A stretch of DNA of 64,000 nt from contig OZ023195.1 in assembly GCA_963995505.1 (NCBI GenBank), forward strand, positions 5,414,109 to 5,478,108, written 5' to 3'. The translations under genes and the position numbers were made by a program. This DNA is from Hypericum androsaemum. Lineage: Eukaryota > Streptophyta > Magnoliopsida > Malpighiales > Hypericaceae. Numbering within the stretch: position 1 is the first letter of the stretch; every line of letters begins with the position of its first letter. The notes under the pieces are model-generated. The model was not told the origin of the DNA, ran no database searches, and saw only the letters and a program-made list of their open reading frames with translations. Shown here piece after piece: positions 34,621 to 48,480 of this stretch.

Positions 34621-36238
34621 CAAGCGTCCTCCTTCCTCTTCTCGGCTTCTCCATCTTCTTGTTCTCCGTGTCGTAAGCTTCTCGACTCCAAGTGCTGTTG
34701 TTGATTTGGAAGAACTTTTTCTTCTTTCTTTTTTTGGTTAATTAGTTGGAAAAAAAAAACACGAGCAGGAAAGGAAGCGAAGGAGGAGGAGGAGGAGGAG
34801 GAAGAAGAGGTTTACTTAGCTTCAAAGAAAATCCGAAAGGAAGTAACCTCACTTACGATTGCTCACCTTCCGGTCCTTGTGTCCCTTGCCTCTACTCCGA
34901 GAAGGTTCTTCTCTTCTTTTCCTTTCCTTTTATTGTTTCTTTCGATTTCTATCTCGCTGCCGTTAATTACGGAAGTTTAAAGATTATTAGGGCTAAATGA
35001 TGACTCTCTATCTGTTCCTCGAGATCGGAAGTATCATATGCTTTTTATTGGCGCGAATTCGGATCTGTGAGCATTGAATTGGATCTCTAGTTTTGGAAGA
35101 ATCTTCGATTCGGTATGGAAGATACAGATCGGAAATTTGGAGTGTGACCTACCATCCAACGCGATGGACTAGCTAGTTACGCGCTAAAACTTTCCGGTGA
35201 TTGAACCGACGGAGCTTGACTTTTTCTCATGATTGCCGCTGTATGATTTGTTTCATATAATAGGATTAGATTAGATCAGATTAGATTTTCTTTTGAGATC
35301 ATTGTTCCAAATTTCAACAGAAGGCGGCGAAATACCGGTGCAGTGAGACTGGGTATCGTATCCCTTTTCAATGCACGCCGATGAAGGATGTTGCAAAGAA
35401 TGGACATGGAAAGAAATCTCAAAAGAGTCGATCTGCTTCTGAAATCACTCGGGATGATGCTGCTTGGAATGGAAGAGCGGATGAAAATGCTAGTGAGCAA
35501 AGAAGTTTGTTGGAGGAATCTTCCAAGGAAGATTCACAGGCGTATGTTACTACTTACAGAAGCTGCATTCCACCTCTCGAAGAAGAGAAGTTGTCGGTGC
35601 TTGGTTTTGAGGTACGTGAAGTTTTATTCCTTGTTTTCTCTCTTCTGAAAGGTTCACCTTAGTCTCATTGTAATAAATTGATCAAAATGCTATCTATTTG
35701 TGAGGTCTTCCTGGGGATACTTATGCGTAGTCCTTGAATCATCACGCACTTGTTTTTTAGGTGAGCATATATTGTTCGTCAATTTGCTCTGCTGCGTGTG
35801 AGGAAGCAGGTGTAAGCATTTTGTCATGAGTGAACTCTAAATTTTTCTGTGTACCATCTTTGCATTCATAGTTATCTGGTTAACAAATTGATGTTACAGG
35901 AAAAAAGGCAGTTCAGCACAAGTATGTGCCCCCATGTTTTAATGTTGATCATTTTCTTTTTTGGTAACGTCTAACAGTTGATTGTTAAATCACGCAACCC
36001 CCAAGTATCTGTCTCGATGCTTTTACTTTCTATGAATCACTTTAGGGGTACCTATCTTATGTAAAAAGCACGAACTCTACTCATGCTTTGTTATAGCTGA
36101 AATCCGCCTCTCTTCCGACAGGGTATCGTTTTCGGATTATTGCTTATAAGCGGATCATTTGTATTCTTAAGAAAACGACGGAGTGCCACCTCTCCCGGAG
36201 CCGGAGCAGGAAGGATACAGATGAGTTCCAGGTTCTAA
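34587..36238 (+). CDS. Cysteine-rich single-pass membrane protein, conserved in plants, function unknown (209 aa)
   Basis: Four exons: 34587-34672, 34769-34904, 35321-35611 and 36122-36238. They join in phase into 209 codons plus TAA. Residues 1-29 (MNPVRWRELPTSSVLLPLLG, then FSIFLFSVS) look like a signal peptide. A Gly-run is followed by a short Cys-rich region, LTYDCSPSGPCVPCLYSEK and KYRCSETGYRIPFQC, which I recall from an unnamed plant family. A Ser/Glu-rich stretch precedes TYRSCIPPLEEEKLSVLGFE. A C-terminal membrane helix (GIVFGLLLISGSFVFL) and a basic tail follow. Likely a type I protein of the secretory pathway. Two further ATGs in the same frame (34374 and 34467) would add a polyproline extension that could mask the signal peptide. 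I chose 34587 because family members start with this motif. No function claimed. Confidence 0.85.
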
Positions 36239-37560
36239 TCTCGTGCTACCTTTTATCATTTGCTGTAGTCTTGCAAATACCCAGACCCATCTTGAATGAA
36301 TCAGAATCAGCCACACAAGCATCATCCTGATGTTGCATCAAGTTGTTAATCTTCTGTCTTATTGATTATATACCGGAAATGCGCCCTTCGGAAAACCATG
36401 AAATCTTCGGTGAATGCCTTATTTGTCAAGCTTTTATTCAGATGTACATGTAACTTATCGCCCCAGCTTTTAAGTTGTCTATATCTACCACCATCCCGGC
36501 TTCGTTTTTGGTTGTACCGATATGCACCAAGTGGCATGTGTTATTGCGCAAGTGCACGACCCTTTAGCCAATGTCGGAAAAGGGTCATTGTCTTTAGATC
36601 ATAGGGGGCATCTTGCTGGTGCAGTGAGGTCTAAGTGCATCTGAGGCAGATTCGGCAAAGAGTTTTTTGACGAGTTAGACTTGAGAACATGAAATCTTCA
36701 AGCGGACTGGGAATTGATGCGTACAAGTGAAGCTCATTACTTCATATGTTAATAATCTGTATAGCTTCTAATGAGTTGTCACGGGGATAACATTTAGTAC
36801 CAGGAGGCGTGCAAATTGAATGGTCCGAATGTTGTCACTAGGAAAATCGACGGTAAGAGAAAATTGGCCATGTCAGGAAAGACTCGACGGAGAGGTCGCC
36901 AGTGCTATGGGCTTTGGCTTATGTAGATCAAAAATGATGAACGGGAATCATACTAAACCATGTTTAAGGCGCAATACAACCTTAAAACAGTGTTTTCCAA
37001 ATTGCGGCCTATTTGACTTTCGTGCAAAACCACTTGCCTACATCATTAAGAGAGAGACAATCCGAGTCGATAGAGGGAGACAGTAATAAATAACAATCCA
37101 AACCGAGGAACTCAAGCAGTTTGTCAATGATGCATTGTTGTTATTTGTACCATTCTTCCTCGCTAAGATCGATCTACTACGTTGTTTCGAGCAAGTAACC
37201 AAATAAGATTCGCCTGTGGTCTCGCAACTATCAATTCTTGAACAGCTCACAACTATTAATTGATACCAAGTAAAACGACAGCACGCGCATTTTCTCACAA
37301 CAAAACGTGTTTTCTACCTCAAGAAAGACCGAAAATCACACAAAGATGCATACCATGTTATTGATGCTTTCCTCTTTAGAGACTATACAAGATGTTGGCG
37401 GACACTGACGCCTCCTCCTCCAATCCTATGAGCCACTAATCGCATCGCAGCAGCGGGAAAAAACTCCTCAGTATGCAGAGCTGATCATCATCATCTTGAG
37501 CGCTTTAAATACAGATCCGCAGGCAAATACAGGAGCACCCAAGAGATCAGACTAAGAACA
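36239..37560. other. 3' flanks and spacer between converging genes
   Basis: About 1.3 kb between the TAA of the Cys-rich membrane protein gene and the stop of PP2A. It holds the 3' UTRs and otherwise only short, unsupported frames. Confidence 0.45.
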
Positions 37561-37579
37561 GCTGCCTGAAATTTATAAA

Positions 37580-39242
<1,663 letters not shown>

Positions 39243-39760
39243 CTGACGGTCTGGTTCACCCGATTCGTGGAGATCAGCCTCTCGTTGCTCCTCTCCTTTC
39301 TCGCTGTTTCATTCGTTTCTTCTTCTTCTTCCTCTTGTCCCTTTTTTTAATTTTTGTTTTTTTTCCTCTCTGGCGAGTGGAGAAGGTAAGAGAGAGAGGA
39401 GGAAGAAATTGGAAAAATAGGAGCGTGAAATGAAAGTCAAATGCAGATGAGATGAAAATTATTGATGGATCGAGCCTAGCCTCGGAGTTTGTTTGTTGTT
39501 CCTTTCTAATTTTATTTTTATCCACTCGGAAATTTGAATTGGATAACAAAACATCAAAATAACAATTTTTAGTTTTATTTTGTTTTGTTCGTTGTTTGTA
39601 AAAATCAGATTTAGGACGGAAAAATGTGGAAGGCGGGTCGAACTTGATCTCCTGCGCGTTCAAAGAGGGGAGTGGTTTAAAAAGAAAAGCGAAATAAAGA
39701 AAAATAATAATATTGAATAAAAATTGGGGGAAAGAGAGGGAGGGGAGGACTGTGTTTGTT
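39243..39760 (-). promoter_or_regulatory. 5' leader and promoter region of PP2A
   Basis: GA-rich on the gene strand near 39300-39420 (the + strand is rich in TTC and CT), typical of a plant leader. No clear TATA box, as is usual for housekeeping genes. An ORF across this region (39274-39663) is low-complexity and not counted. Confidence 0.4.
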
Positions 39761-41205
39761 TCACCGGTGGCTCCGCCGCGTCAGAAAGTATCAGAATCGT
39801 CTCGAAGGACGACACGTGTCTGGTCCAAGCACCTTTTGCTTTCTAACCCGGACCGGGTTATTTCAGTTATTTGATGGGCCGTCACATATAATGCTATTGT
39901 TTAGTCCGGGCCCAATAAAGCCACAGCTACATTGTTCCATTGAACAGAGGTTCTTCACCTTGGAGACGTGATGCTGTTTTGAGTACGATCGGGAGTGAGA
40001 GGTACTCGCTTCTCCAAATTTTCAAGAATAATCGGGAACGTTATTCTAACTTAATAAAAAAAATTGAGTTCGAGATTTGAGTTACCAACTTTCATAAAGA
40101 AGCGCACTAACCACCCCATGCAACCAAGCCGTAAGACGCCGATGTCTTTTTTTTTAATGAACGGTCAACTATTTATGCATCAGGAATCAATCAAATTATA
40201 GCAAAAACGAATCAAATATTTGTGCATATTAATCTGAGGAAAAGGATAACTCGAAATCATACATCTTTTCTCGATTACTCCCATCCAATCAACGACTATA
40301 AGCAGAAGGTTGTCATCATTAACTTCGACAAGTTTGAATTTTAAGAATGTATTTTAGTTAAATTTGGAAGAACCTTCAGATTTTGTCTTTTTTGTTTGAT
40401 CCTATCGAAATTCAGAATAGACATCCGAAGATAGATAGATTGGCAAGTGACTTGATATAAATAGCTGTAAATAGGTGTTCCTTGTTTTGGGCTTGAATCT
40501 GGGGAGCCTTAGATTATTTTTGGGGCGGTATAGTTATATATTTAGATAGCCTATATTTCTCAAAAAAAAAAAGAGGCTTATCATATACGACATCTGGTAT
40601 CGTGGTTTGAGATAATTTTGGTACTTTGGTATAATTAAATTTTGGAGTTTTTTTAATAATATCATTTTACTTATTAAAAAAATTGACTTGATATAAATAT
40701 TTTAAAAAAATTTGCCGCAAATTGATTTTTTTAACCTTTTGGCATAGTCTCACAATTCCACGTACCACGAAAAACAAAGAGTGAAAAAGTGAAAAAAGCT
40801 AAAGAGAATATAAAGCTCCGGCCTCCATTCCATTACCACACAGCTGTTTCCGTTTTCCTCTTTTCCGCTTTTGAACGTAGAACGATTTCACGTGTGCCAA
40901 ATGCATTTATTTTTTAACCAACAATCATTTTTATCAAATAGTGAGAATGTTATTCTAGTTTAGATTTCGTGTTTAAGTCATTGATAACACAAAAATGTTA
41001 AATATTTGTTGTGATAGTTTTACAATTTTTCAAAGTTGCTTCAAACAAGGATTGGAAGGTTAATTGGCCGATTGTATGGCCAGAGTTGCGAGCGGACCTA
41101 AATTACAGGTGAAATGTGGACAAGCACAAAAAGTTGACTTATAAAAAATCCAGAGAAGGAGAAAGAATGGCTGAAAATTCAAGTGCAATCTGGACAATCA
41201 AAAAA
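39761..41205. other. Gene-poor spacer
   Basis: No supported gene. The stretch is AT-rich with several A- and T-runs. Confidence 0.4.
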
Positions 41206-41214
41206 TGTTGACTT

Positions 41215-41585
41215 TGTTAAGAATTCAGCAATCAGGAAAACAAAACGCACAAAGAACACGACACAAGAGATAACGTGGTTTGGCATAGTGCCTACGTCCA
41301 TGGTGAGAAAGGAGAACTTTTATTGATGGATCCGAGTCACAAAGTTATATCTAATCATAGGATAACACGTCTTTATATAATAGACGAACCCTTGGTGTAC
41401 AAGAAACCTATTTAGGTCAAATTAGGAGTTAGAAACAAGATTTGTTACAAAATAGAAAAATCTGTCCGCCGCAACTTGCGACCGCCAATGCCAACAAGCC
41501 GATTCTCTGTGATCACCTACTGGCGATCGCTAGCAATATTGCGGTCGCAAGTCGCCCATTGATGACTTGTCGTCAAATCCCAACA
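41215..41585 (-). repeat. 3' LTR of the copia element
   Basis: 371 bp, direct repeat of 43512-43861. It keeps a TTATATAA-like word in the transcribed part. Confidence 0.9.
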
Positions 41586-41952
41586 ATCTCCACCTTGGCG
41601 AGAGGTCATTCCGTGAAAGAACCATGAAGCTCCACCCGAACTTCAACAAACTCCACCTTGATGAGACACCGCCCCATGAAGAACTATGAGATCTTGCAAA
41701 ATCAAACGATTCTACCTGCTTCACCTCGTACCATATATACACTGCCATTAATAAGACCATCTCAACTTTCTCACCACCTTTTCAATTCAATCACTTAGAG
41801 CCAGCCCCCAAACTCGAGCTTCTGAGTCTGCTTGGCCTCTTCCTTCCAATCTCCATCGAACCCCAACTGGCAAGTCCACCTGCTGAAATAACCTTGCGAC
41901 CAATAGATGCACCCTCTATTTTACAGTTAGCCCCATGCTCCGCAACCTCGAA

Positions 41953-42789
41953 CTACTTCTCCGCTGGACTTTCTTGCCTCATACCAATGCTACGTGCCAT
42001 GGCATACAAAGGATAACCTTTTATTCCACCATGTAGAACCCTCGACATGCCATGAACTCTACCATTCGGCCTTGAGTGAGATACCTGATTTGCCCGTAGT
42101 ATCATCAACGGCTTCACATTCTCCATGCAAAACCTACCCAACACCTTTAACATGCACATCCTTTTAGACAACCATAGCGAGAACTTGCTAACTTTGTCTC
42201 CGCGAATCACAACTCCACTCAAACCATTCATGTCAAGCTTTTGCTCCATCATACAAGAGCTTTTCTCTCCTCTATCGGAATCTAACGAGGTGACTCCATC
42301 TACAACCATGTTCCCCACTAACCTGTAGGTGTTCCTAGCATTCCTTTCACCCTTCATCACCACCACAGCATCCTTCTCCACCTCTATTAGCCCGCCTATA
42401 ATATTATAGTTTTATCCACTATAATCCAAGGCTCCTAACGAGATCAAATTCCTCTCTAACTTTGGAACATGCCTAACCCCACACAATTTTCTCTCAACAC
42501 CATCCCACATCTTGATTCGAATATCACCTATGCCAGCAATTCTACAAGTAGAACAATCATCCATAGTCACCATACCTGAATCAACGAACTTGTAGGTATC
42601 GAACCACCCTTTCTTGGGCGTAATGTGAAAAGAGCAAGCGCTATCCAAAATCCAGGAATCAAAATGCTTTGGACTTGACAAAATAGAAAGAAGATCACCA
42701 TCTGACTCGTCCGAATGTGAGGCCACATTCACGGAACCTGATCCTTTTTTCTCGCGATCCCGAGTTCTTTTTGGACATTCTTTCTTCAC
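41953..42789 (-). pseudogene. Copia pol remnant (zinc knuckle, protease start)
   Basis: The frame at 42789-42412 reads KKECPKRTRDREKK, then DSWILDSACSFHITPKKGWF (the D-S-A copia protease motif) and LCGVRHVPKLERNLISLGAL. After a stop, a second piece at 42381-41953 continues pol-like sequence (VVVMKGERNARNTYRL). No integrase core or reverse transcriptase follows. Confidence 0.85.
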
Positions 42790-42813
42790 GTGCCCTTTTT
42801 CTCCGCACTCGAA

Positions 42814-43485
42814 TCAATTTTCCTTGAACCTCCTTGACCACGACTTGGATCCCTTCCCATCTTTTGCTCCACTATGATCACCATGACTACCCCTCACAAC
42901 TAGCCCTTCCGCTTGTTCATCACCAATTTTTCTTCTTTGATGAAACCGTAGCAGAGCACTTGTGATATCTTCTAACACTAGGGACTCCTTCCCCGAAGTT
43001 AGAGTTGTAACCAAATTTTTGTAGGAGTCAGGTAAAGAATTCAGCAGCAATAATGCCTTGTCTTCTTCCTCGAACTTCACATCAACCTTTCTCAAGTCGC
43101 TCACAAGTTGACTGAAATCATTAATGCGTTGGCTCAAATCTGAGCCCTCCTTCATCTTGAGCCCGTACAATCTTTGCTTAAGATAAAGCTTATTCAACAA
43201 AGACTTAGATATGTACCATGTCTCCAATTTCTTCCATACCTCAGCTGGTGACTCTTCATCCATGACGTGATACATGACATCGTCTGCCAAGCACAAGCAA
43301 ATTGTCGCCACCGCCTTGGCCCCCATCTCCTTCCACTCTTGGTTCTCCATCTTCTCAGGCTTCTTCTCCGAGAGTGCGATGACCATCCCTTGTTGTACGA
43401 GGAGATTCTTGACACGCCTTTGCCATAACCTGAAATTCGAAGAACCATCGAACTTCATAAGAGCAAACTTTGCGCCATCCGTCAT
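42814..43485 (-). CDS. Copia Gag (223 aa, ends at a premature stop)
   Basis: Gag forms the capsid of the virus-like particle. The sequence MTDGAKFALMKFDGSSNFRL, then LCLADDVMYHVMDEESPAEV, LKMKEGSDLSQRINDFSQLV and LLNSLPDSYKNLVTTLTSGK is the plant copia gag (UBN2) type, starting right after the primer site. It ends SKSWSRRFKEN with TGA. The next codons, FECGEKGHVKKECP in the same frame, are the zinc knuckle, so the stop has replaced the first cysteine codon and cut off pol. Confidence 0.9.
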   Translation of the reverse strand: MTDGAKFALMKFDGSSNFRLWQRRVKNLLVQQGMVIALSEKKPEKMENQEWKEMGAKAVATICLCLADDVMYHVMDEESPAEVWKKLETWYISKSLLNKLYLKQRLYGLKMKEGSDLSQRINDFSQLVSDLRKVDVKFEEEDKALLLLNSLPDSYKNLVTTLTSGKESLVLEDITSALLRFHQRRKIGDEQAEGLVVRGSHGDHSGAKDGKGSKSWSRRFKEN

Positions 43486-43492
43486 CCTCTAA

Positions 43493-43509
43493 CCCAAGCT
43501 CTGATACCA
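43493..43509 (-). promoter_or_regulatory. Primer binding site of the copia element (tRNA-Met)
   Basis: On the minus strand TGGTATCAGAGCTTGGG, two bases inside the 5' LTR. Confidence 0.9.
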
Positions 43510-43511
43510 AT

Positions 43512-43861
43512 TATTAAGAATTTAGCAGCCAAGAGAACAAAATGCGTAAAGAACATGACACAAGAGATAACGTAGTTCGGCCTAGTGCCTACGTCCATGG
43601 TGAGAAAGAAGAACTTTTATTGATAGATCCGAGTCACAAAACTATATCTAACTATAGGGTAACACGTCTTTATATAATAGACGAACCCTTGGTGTACAAG
43701 AAACCTATCTAGGTCAAATTAGGAGTCAGAAATAATAGTCGTTACAAAACAGGATAATCTGTCCACCGCAACTTGCGACCGCCAACCAAGTGACGATCGC
43801 CAATGCCAACAACATTATAGGCACAAGTCGCCCATTGATGACTTGTCGTCAAATCCCAACA
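43512..43861 (-). repeat. 5' LTR of the copia element
   Basis: 350 bp, direct repeat of 41215-41585 with substitutions and a small indel near its end. Confidence 0.9.
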
Positions 43862-44289
43862 GACTTGTCCAAAAAGCCAGAATATCATAGAAAATCTATC
43901 TACTTTTTGGGGGGCAAATTTTGAATTTTCCCAAGGTCACCAAAGAAACTTCAAACAGATCTGATTCATTAAGGCGATGATTATGATTATTCAAGTGCAT
44001 ATGATATAGGTTGGGGGGACAAACGGTAAGAGATCGCGCTTTGGTGATGTTGGAGGGATTACGACTTGTGGTAGGGGATTACTTGTAATTTACCTAACTT
44101 GGTGCATATCTATGTCTATTGTTATGTTTTTATAGTTTATTTTAGGCAATAAGTGCTTAGAGGTACTGTGAGGTGTAAAAATACTGCAAGTGTAATAAAT
44201 TGTTACTTTGAAGAATTTTAAAAATGGAGAAATAGAAAATCCAAAAAGTCACTCAACAGGAAATCAAAATGGGTACACAAGTTAGAAAA

Positions 44290-47280
44290 AAAAGCTAACC
44301 AACAAAAAAAATAACTCGCCGAAATGTTTGCCAGCCTTTAGAATTTAATACGACGGTGAACAAAGGATATTGTCCCATCGTCTCTATGAAATCTGACTTA
44401 TTCACATTGTAACTGATGTCGCCATAGACATCTAATGTACATACATCACCCTCGGCCAACTCCGCATCCATCTGAATGCAAAAAAATAATTCAAAGTCTA
44501 ATAATGAGTAATGCATCTAATTAAAAGGAAGAAATGAACAATAAACAATTAATATTTGCTTAAAGCAACAATACAAAATTAATTCATCATCCAAGTTCTA
44601 ATATACTTTACATTTTAGTTGCACTGTATTCAAAGATTTAGTAAATATTTTTCTGACGTGCTCATTAGCTAGTAGGGGAGTAATTCCAAGTCTAATAATG
44701 AGCAATGAGTCAAATTCAAAGGAAGAAAAAAAGATAAATAATTGGATGACGCGCCAAAATACTCATTAGCACATTGAAGCGACCAATAATGTTACAAAAC
44801 TCCAATGACAAGGATACTACATTATGAGCTGACTGCAAAAAATAAAAAGTTAATTAGTACAAATAGTAGAACAACAAATATTTTGCATGCAATTAAATAT
44901 TACCAAGGATATCCATTTTTATTACTCATGTTGGATTCCTATCAAATGCTTAACAACTGCAGGAATACGAGCGGAAACATCAGCTAGAACTATCGGGAAC
45001 ATATTTGTGATAAAATCAGCCACCCTATTGCCCACGTCGCGGTTAAGTGGATCATATCGGTTTAGTTCTTTGTAAAGAACAAAGCTGTACAAACAATAAT
45101 ATTTGATTATAAAAACAGAGAAATAGAAAATCCAAAAATTCGCTCAACAAAATGACATGAACACAAGTTAGGGAAAAAAACTTGGCAACAAAAAAAATAA
45201 CTCACAGGATAGCCATCCAGCCTTTAGGAAGAATTCAAAAGAAGAAAAGAATGATGAACAATTGGACATATTTTGTCATAGTGCTTAAACAAGGTAAGCC
45301 AACCTCTCGACTACCAGACATATTTTGTCACAAGTAGCAATTATTTTGGCATCACAAATGGAAACACTATAAAAAGTGATTTAAACATCAAAAGTACCAA
45401 ACCACTTCTTGATGAGGGCATATCGAGCCCAATCAACAAAGGAGTGCGAACCAACTTGCAAATAAACAAAACAAGAAGAATATGCAAATATCTTGTACTT
45501 GGAACAAAAAAGATTAGTTATCAGCCAAAAGGGGATAACAAAGTCCTAAAATTACTTAATTATCAACCAAACCATAATTAGAAACATGTACTCTTCAACT
45601 GGACTGACCGATCCACCAAAAATTTCCAACTTGAAATTCACTTCAATTATAAGGACTATTTCTCATCAAACAACAAAACCAATTCTATTGATAGCCAAAA
45701 GTTGAATAATCTAAATAAGAGATATATCAATTCTCTTGATACATCCGAATAAAATTTATAGCAATAATTAACAGTAGAAATAAAGAGACACTGATGCACC
45801 TTCAGCGGACCACCATGTCAAACATCGCGATAGTAAGTCCATGCCTACTTTCATGTCTAAAGCATTCATAAATAAATTTTGGAATAAATGCCAGGAATAG
45901 TACTCAAACTGCCAGATTTATTTTGTCAAAGGGAACAAAACTAGCTCGCTGTAAAGATGGAAAGAAATCATGGCAAATAACAACATAAATACACAATTAG
46001 AATTTATTCTGTCTGCAATTGATAAGAATGGTCATTATTTTTGCTGTTTGCAATTTTTTCTCATGCAACTAAGCAAACAGTTAATGGATGTAAGAAAATA
46101 CCTCCAAAGTCCTATCATTATGCATGACATCTTCAACTGTAAGTTTGCGTCTTAGTGTTTCTAATTGTTTAAAGCTAACGTATTTCCATTTCGCTGATGA
46201 TTTGATTGTATAACCAAAATTGAGATGTTGAAATGAATGGTTGATTGTCATCACCAAACTCATCAACACAATGAAGAGACTAATAACGTCAACATATTTC
46301 AATGACAAGGATATTGCGTAACGAAGCGACTGTAAGAAATAATTAGTTAATTAGTAGAAATAATAGAACAACAAATATTTTGCATGCAACTAAATATTAT
46401 CAATGATATCCATTTTCATTACTCCATGTTGGATTCCTCAAGATTCCTATCAAATACTTAACATCAGCAAGAATACGAATGAGAACTTCAACAGGAACTA
46501 TCAGGAACATGTTTGTGAGAAAATCAACAACTCTATTGTCCATGTTGCGGTTAAGTGGACCATGTCTGTCTGGTTCTTTGTAAAGAACATATCTGCATAA
46601 ACCATAATATTTGATTATAAAAATGGAGAAATAGAAAATCTAAAAAGTTGCTTAACAATAAAATGAAATGGGAACACAAATTAAGGAAAAGATTGGCCAA
46701 CAAAAAAAATAACTCACCGAATAGTCATCCAATCTTTAGATTTTAATACGATAGAGACAATGGATCTTGTCCTATTGTCTCTATCAAATCTCACTTGTTC
46801 ACATTGTAATTGATGTCGCAATAGACATATAATGTACATACATCACACTCGGCCAACTTCGCATCCATCTGAATGCAAAAATAACAATGCAAAGTCTAAT
46901 AATGAACAATGAGTCAAATTCAAAGGAAGAAATAGATAAACAATTGGTCTTTGCTTAAAGGGATAGTACAAAATTAATTCATCATCCAAGTTTTGATATA
47001 TTTTATATTTCAGTTGCACCGCATTCACAGATTAAGTAAATATTTTCTGACGGGCACATTTGCTAGTAGGGGAGTAATTCCAAGTCTAACAATGAGCAAT
47101 GAGTCAAATTCAAAGGAAGAAAATAATGATAAACAATTGGATGATGTGCTAGTTGTAATCTTCTTCCCATCGATGGATGACGTGCCACAGTACTCATCAG
47201 CACATTGAAGTGACCAATAACGTCACAAGACTCCAATGTCAAGGATACTACATAACGAGACAACTGCAATAAATAATAAG
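44290..47280 (-). pseudogene. Array of repeated exon-like blocks, unrecognised family
   Basis: Three kinds of block recur on the minus strand with splice-like ends. Type D: LSRYVVSLTLESCDVIGHFN (47263-47140), SLRYAISLSLKYVDVISLFI (46330-46080) and a copy at 44830-44760. Type B: MDAELAEGDVCTLDVYGDIS at 44480-44310 and a copy with a stop at 46870-46720. Type C: VLYKEPDRHGPLNRNMDNRV (46610-46430) and a match at 45100-44930. The middle D block continues to KWKYVSFKQLETLRRKLTVE and DVMHNDRTLEVFSYI. Several blocks have stops or a lost donor (CGGCGAGT for CGGTGAGT). It looks like a decayed gene with internal duplication. I do not recognise the family. Confidence 0.45.
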
Positions 47281-47299
47281 TTAATTAGTATAAATAATA

Positions 47300-48480
47300 G
47301 AACAGTTTTCTATAGCTATAAAGTAGACAAAAATTAGCTCTTGCTGCTTCTACCTCTCTCATTCTATTGTTTGTCTGTTGCCTTCAAATGTTTCAATGGA
47401 AGCAGTTTGCAAATTGTACGATGCGAAGTGTTTAAACTTTTATTTTCATTTATACATTAGTAAGAAAATTTTGAAAGGTTGAATGCTGGTTTTGCACACA
47501 CAAATAAGTAAAGTTCTTTCTTTCATTCTTGGATAGGCAATGAGGGATTGGAAGATGGCTGAACAATACATTTTACTTCTAGCAAGTTAAGTTAATTTTT
47601 TTTGTAATTTTATTATAGATAAATCATTATTCGGTACATTTTTATGACTCTTTATATTATTATTAATATTTAGTGCAAGAAGATATTCTCGATAAATCAG
47701 ACAAATATAATAAGACATAATCTTTTAGCACCGAATTCCAGAAGTGTGGTTTCACTGACTCATGAAGGGCGGATTGCCATCGCGTGAGGAGCTATCTTAA
47801 GTTGATCAACAACAACGTAACAAACCCACAAGGATGTAAATATGGAAACTTTAAGCCGAATTAAGACAAGGGAGCCCGACCATCTCGAGGGCGTAGTCGG
47901 TGCGGAAGGCGGTTGACCGCGTCGTTGCCCTCATCACCAGTGCCACTGCACGTGTCGATGACCCCTCTCAGAAAATGCCTCGAAAGGCCCGAGCTTTGAC
48001 GCCTAAGTCCTCCAAAGCATCACGCTCTCCCAGGTGGGGCCCAGCCCTCATCCCCTCTATCTCTCTCTCTCATCTCTGAGCTTTAACATTAAAATTGGTT
48101 TTGTCTTCGAGATTCCCGGGACCGGGCTCTATATCTTCCACTGCTTCATCTCCATGCTCCTCTGATGCACCAACACAATGTGGGAAATTAAGGATGCTAG
48201 TGGGGCGGCGGCGGCTTGTAATTGATGGATTAATTTCAGATGATTTTTTTGTTAGGAAATTGAGAATTTCATGTGACAAATTATTTTCTTGATGTGGGTT
48301 TTCTTTCAGTTGTGTAGAGATTATAAAATCTCGGCGATTCATGCCTTTTTGGTAAAACAAAACCTTGATTTTTCCTATGAGAGAGAGGGGATGAGGAGGA
48401 GGAGGAGAGAGAGAGAGAGGGGATGGGGATGAGAGAGAGAGAAGAGGAGAAAGAGGAATTTTTTGAAAAAATATAAATAA
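47300..48480. other. Spacer with a GC-rich coding-like patch and GA microsatellite
   Basis: About 47870-48075 is GC-rich and open on the + strand (VRKAVDRVVALITSATARVD, then DPSQKMPRKARALTPKSSKA), but no family or splice context was recognised. About 48380-48450 is a GA/GGA-rich microsatellite. Confidence 0.35.

Larger units (their letters stand above)
41215..43861 (-). mobile_element. Internally deleted Ty1/copia LTR retrotransposon
   Basis: Direct LTRs at 41215-41585 and 43512-43861 read (on +) TGTTAAGAATT to AATCCCAACA; the right one has TA for TG at its start. A perfect 5-bp duplication GACTT flanks the element (41210-41214 and 43862-43866). The coding strand is minus: 5' LTR on the right, then the tRNA-Met primer site and gag, and a GGTGGAGAT polypurine tract before the left LTR. 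Only gag and the first part of pol remain; reverse transcriptase and RNase H are missing. Non-autonomous. Confidence 0.95.

Noticed and set aside
34374..34676. Independent proline-rich protein gene
   Set aside because: The frame is simply the first exon of the Cys-rich membrane protein plus its tandem duplicate; the prolines come from the poly-C tracts.
39274..39663. 129-codon frame upstream of PP2A
   Set aside because: Lysine-rich low-complexity translation of a CT-rich leader region; not protein-like.
44290..47280. Regulator of G-protein signalling (RGS) gene
   Set aside because: The phrase LTVEDVMHNDRTLEVFSYI faintly recalls an RGS helix, but the other blocks do not match RGS proteins, so I left it unnamed.
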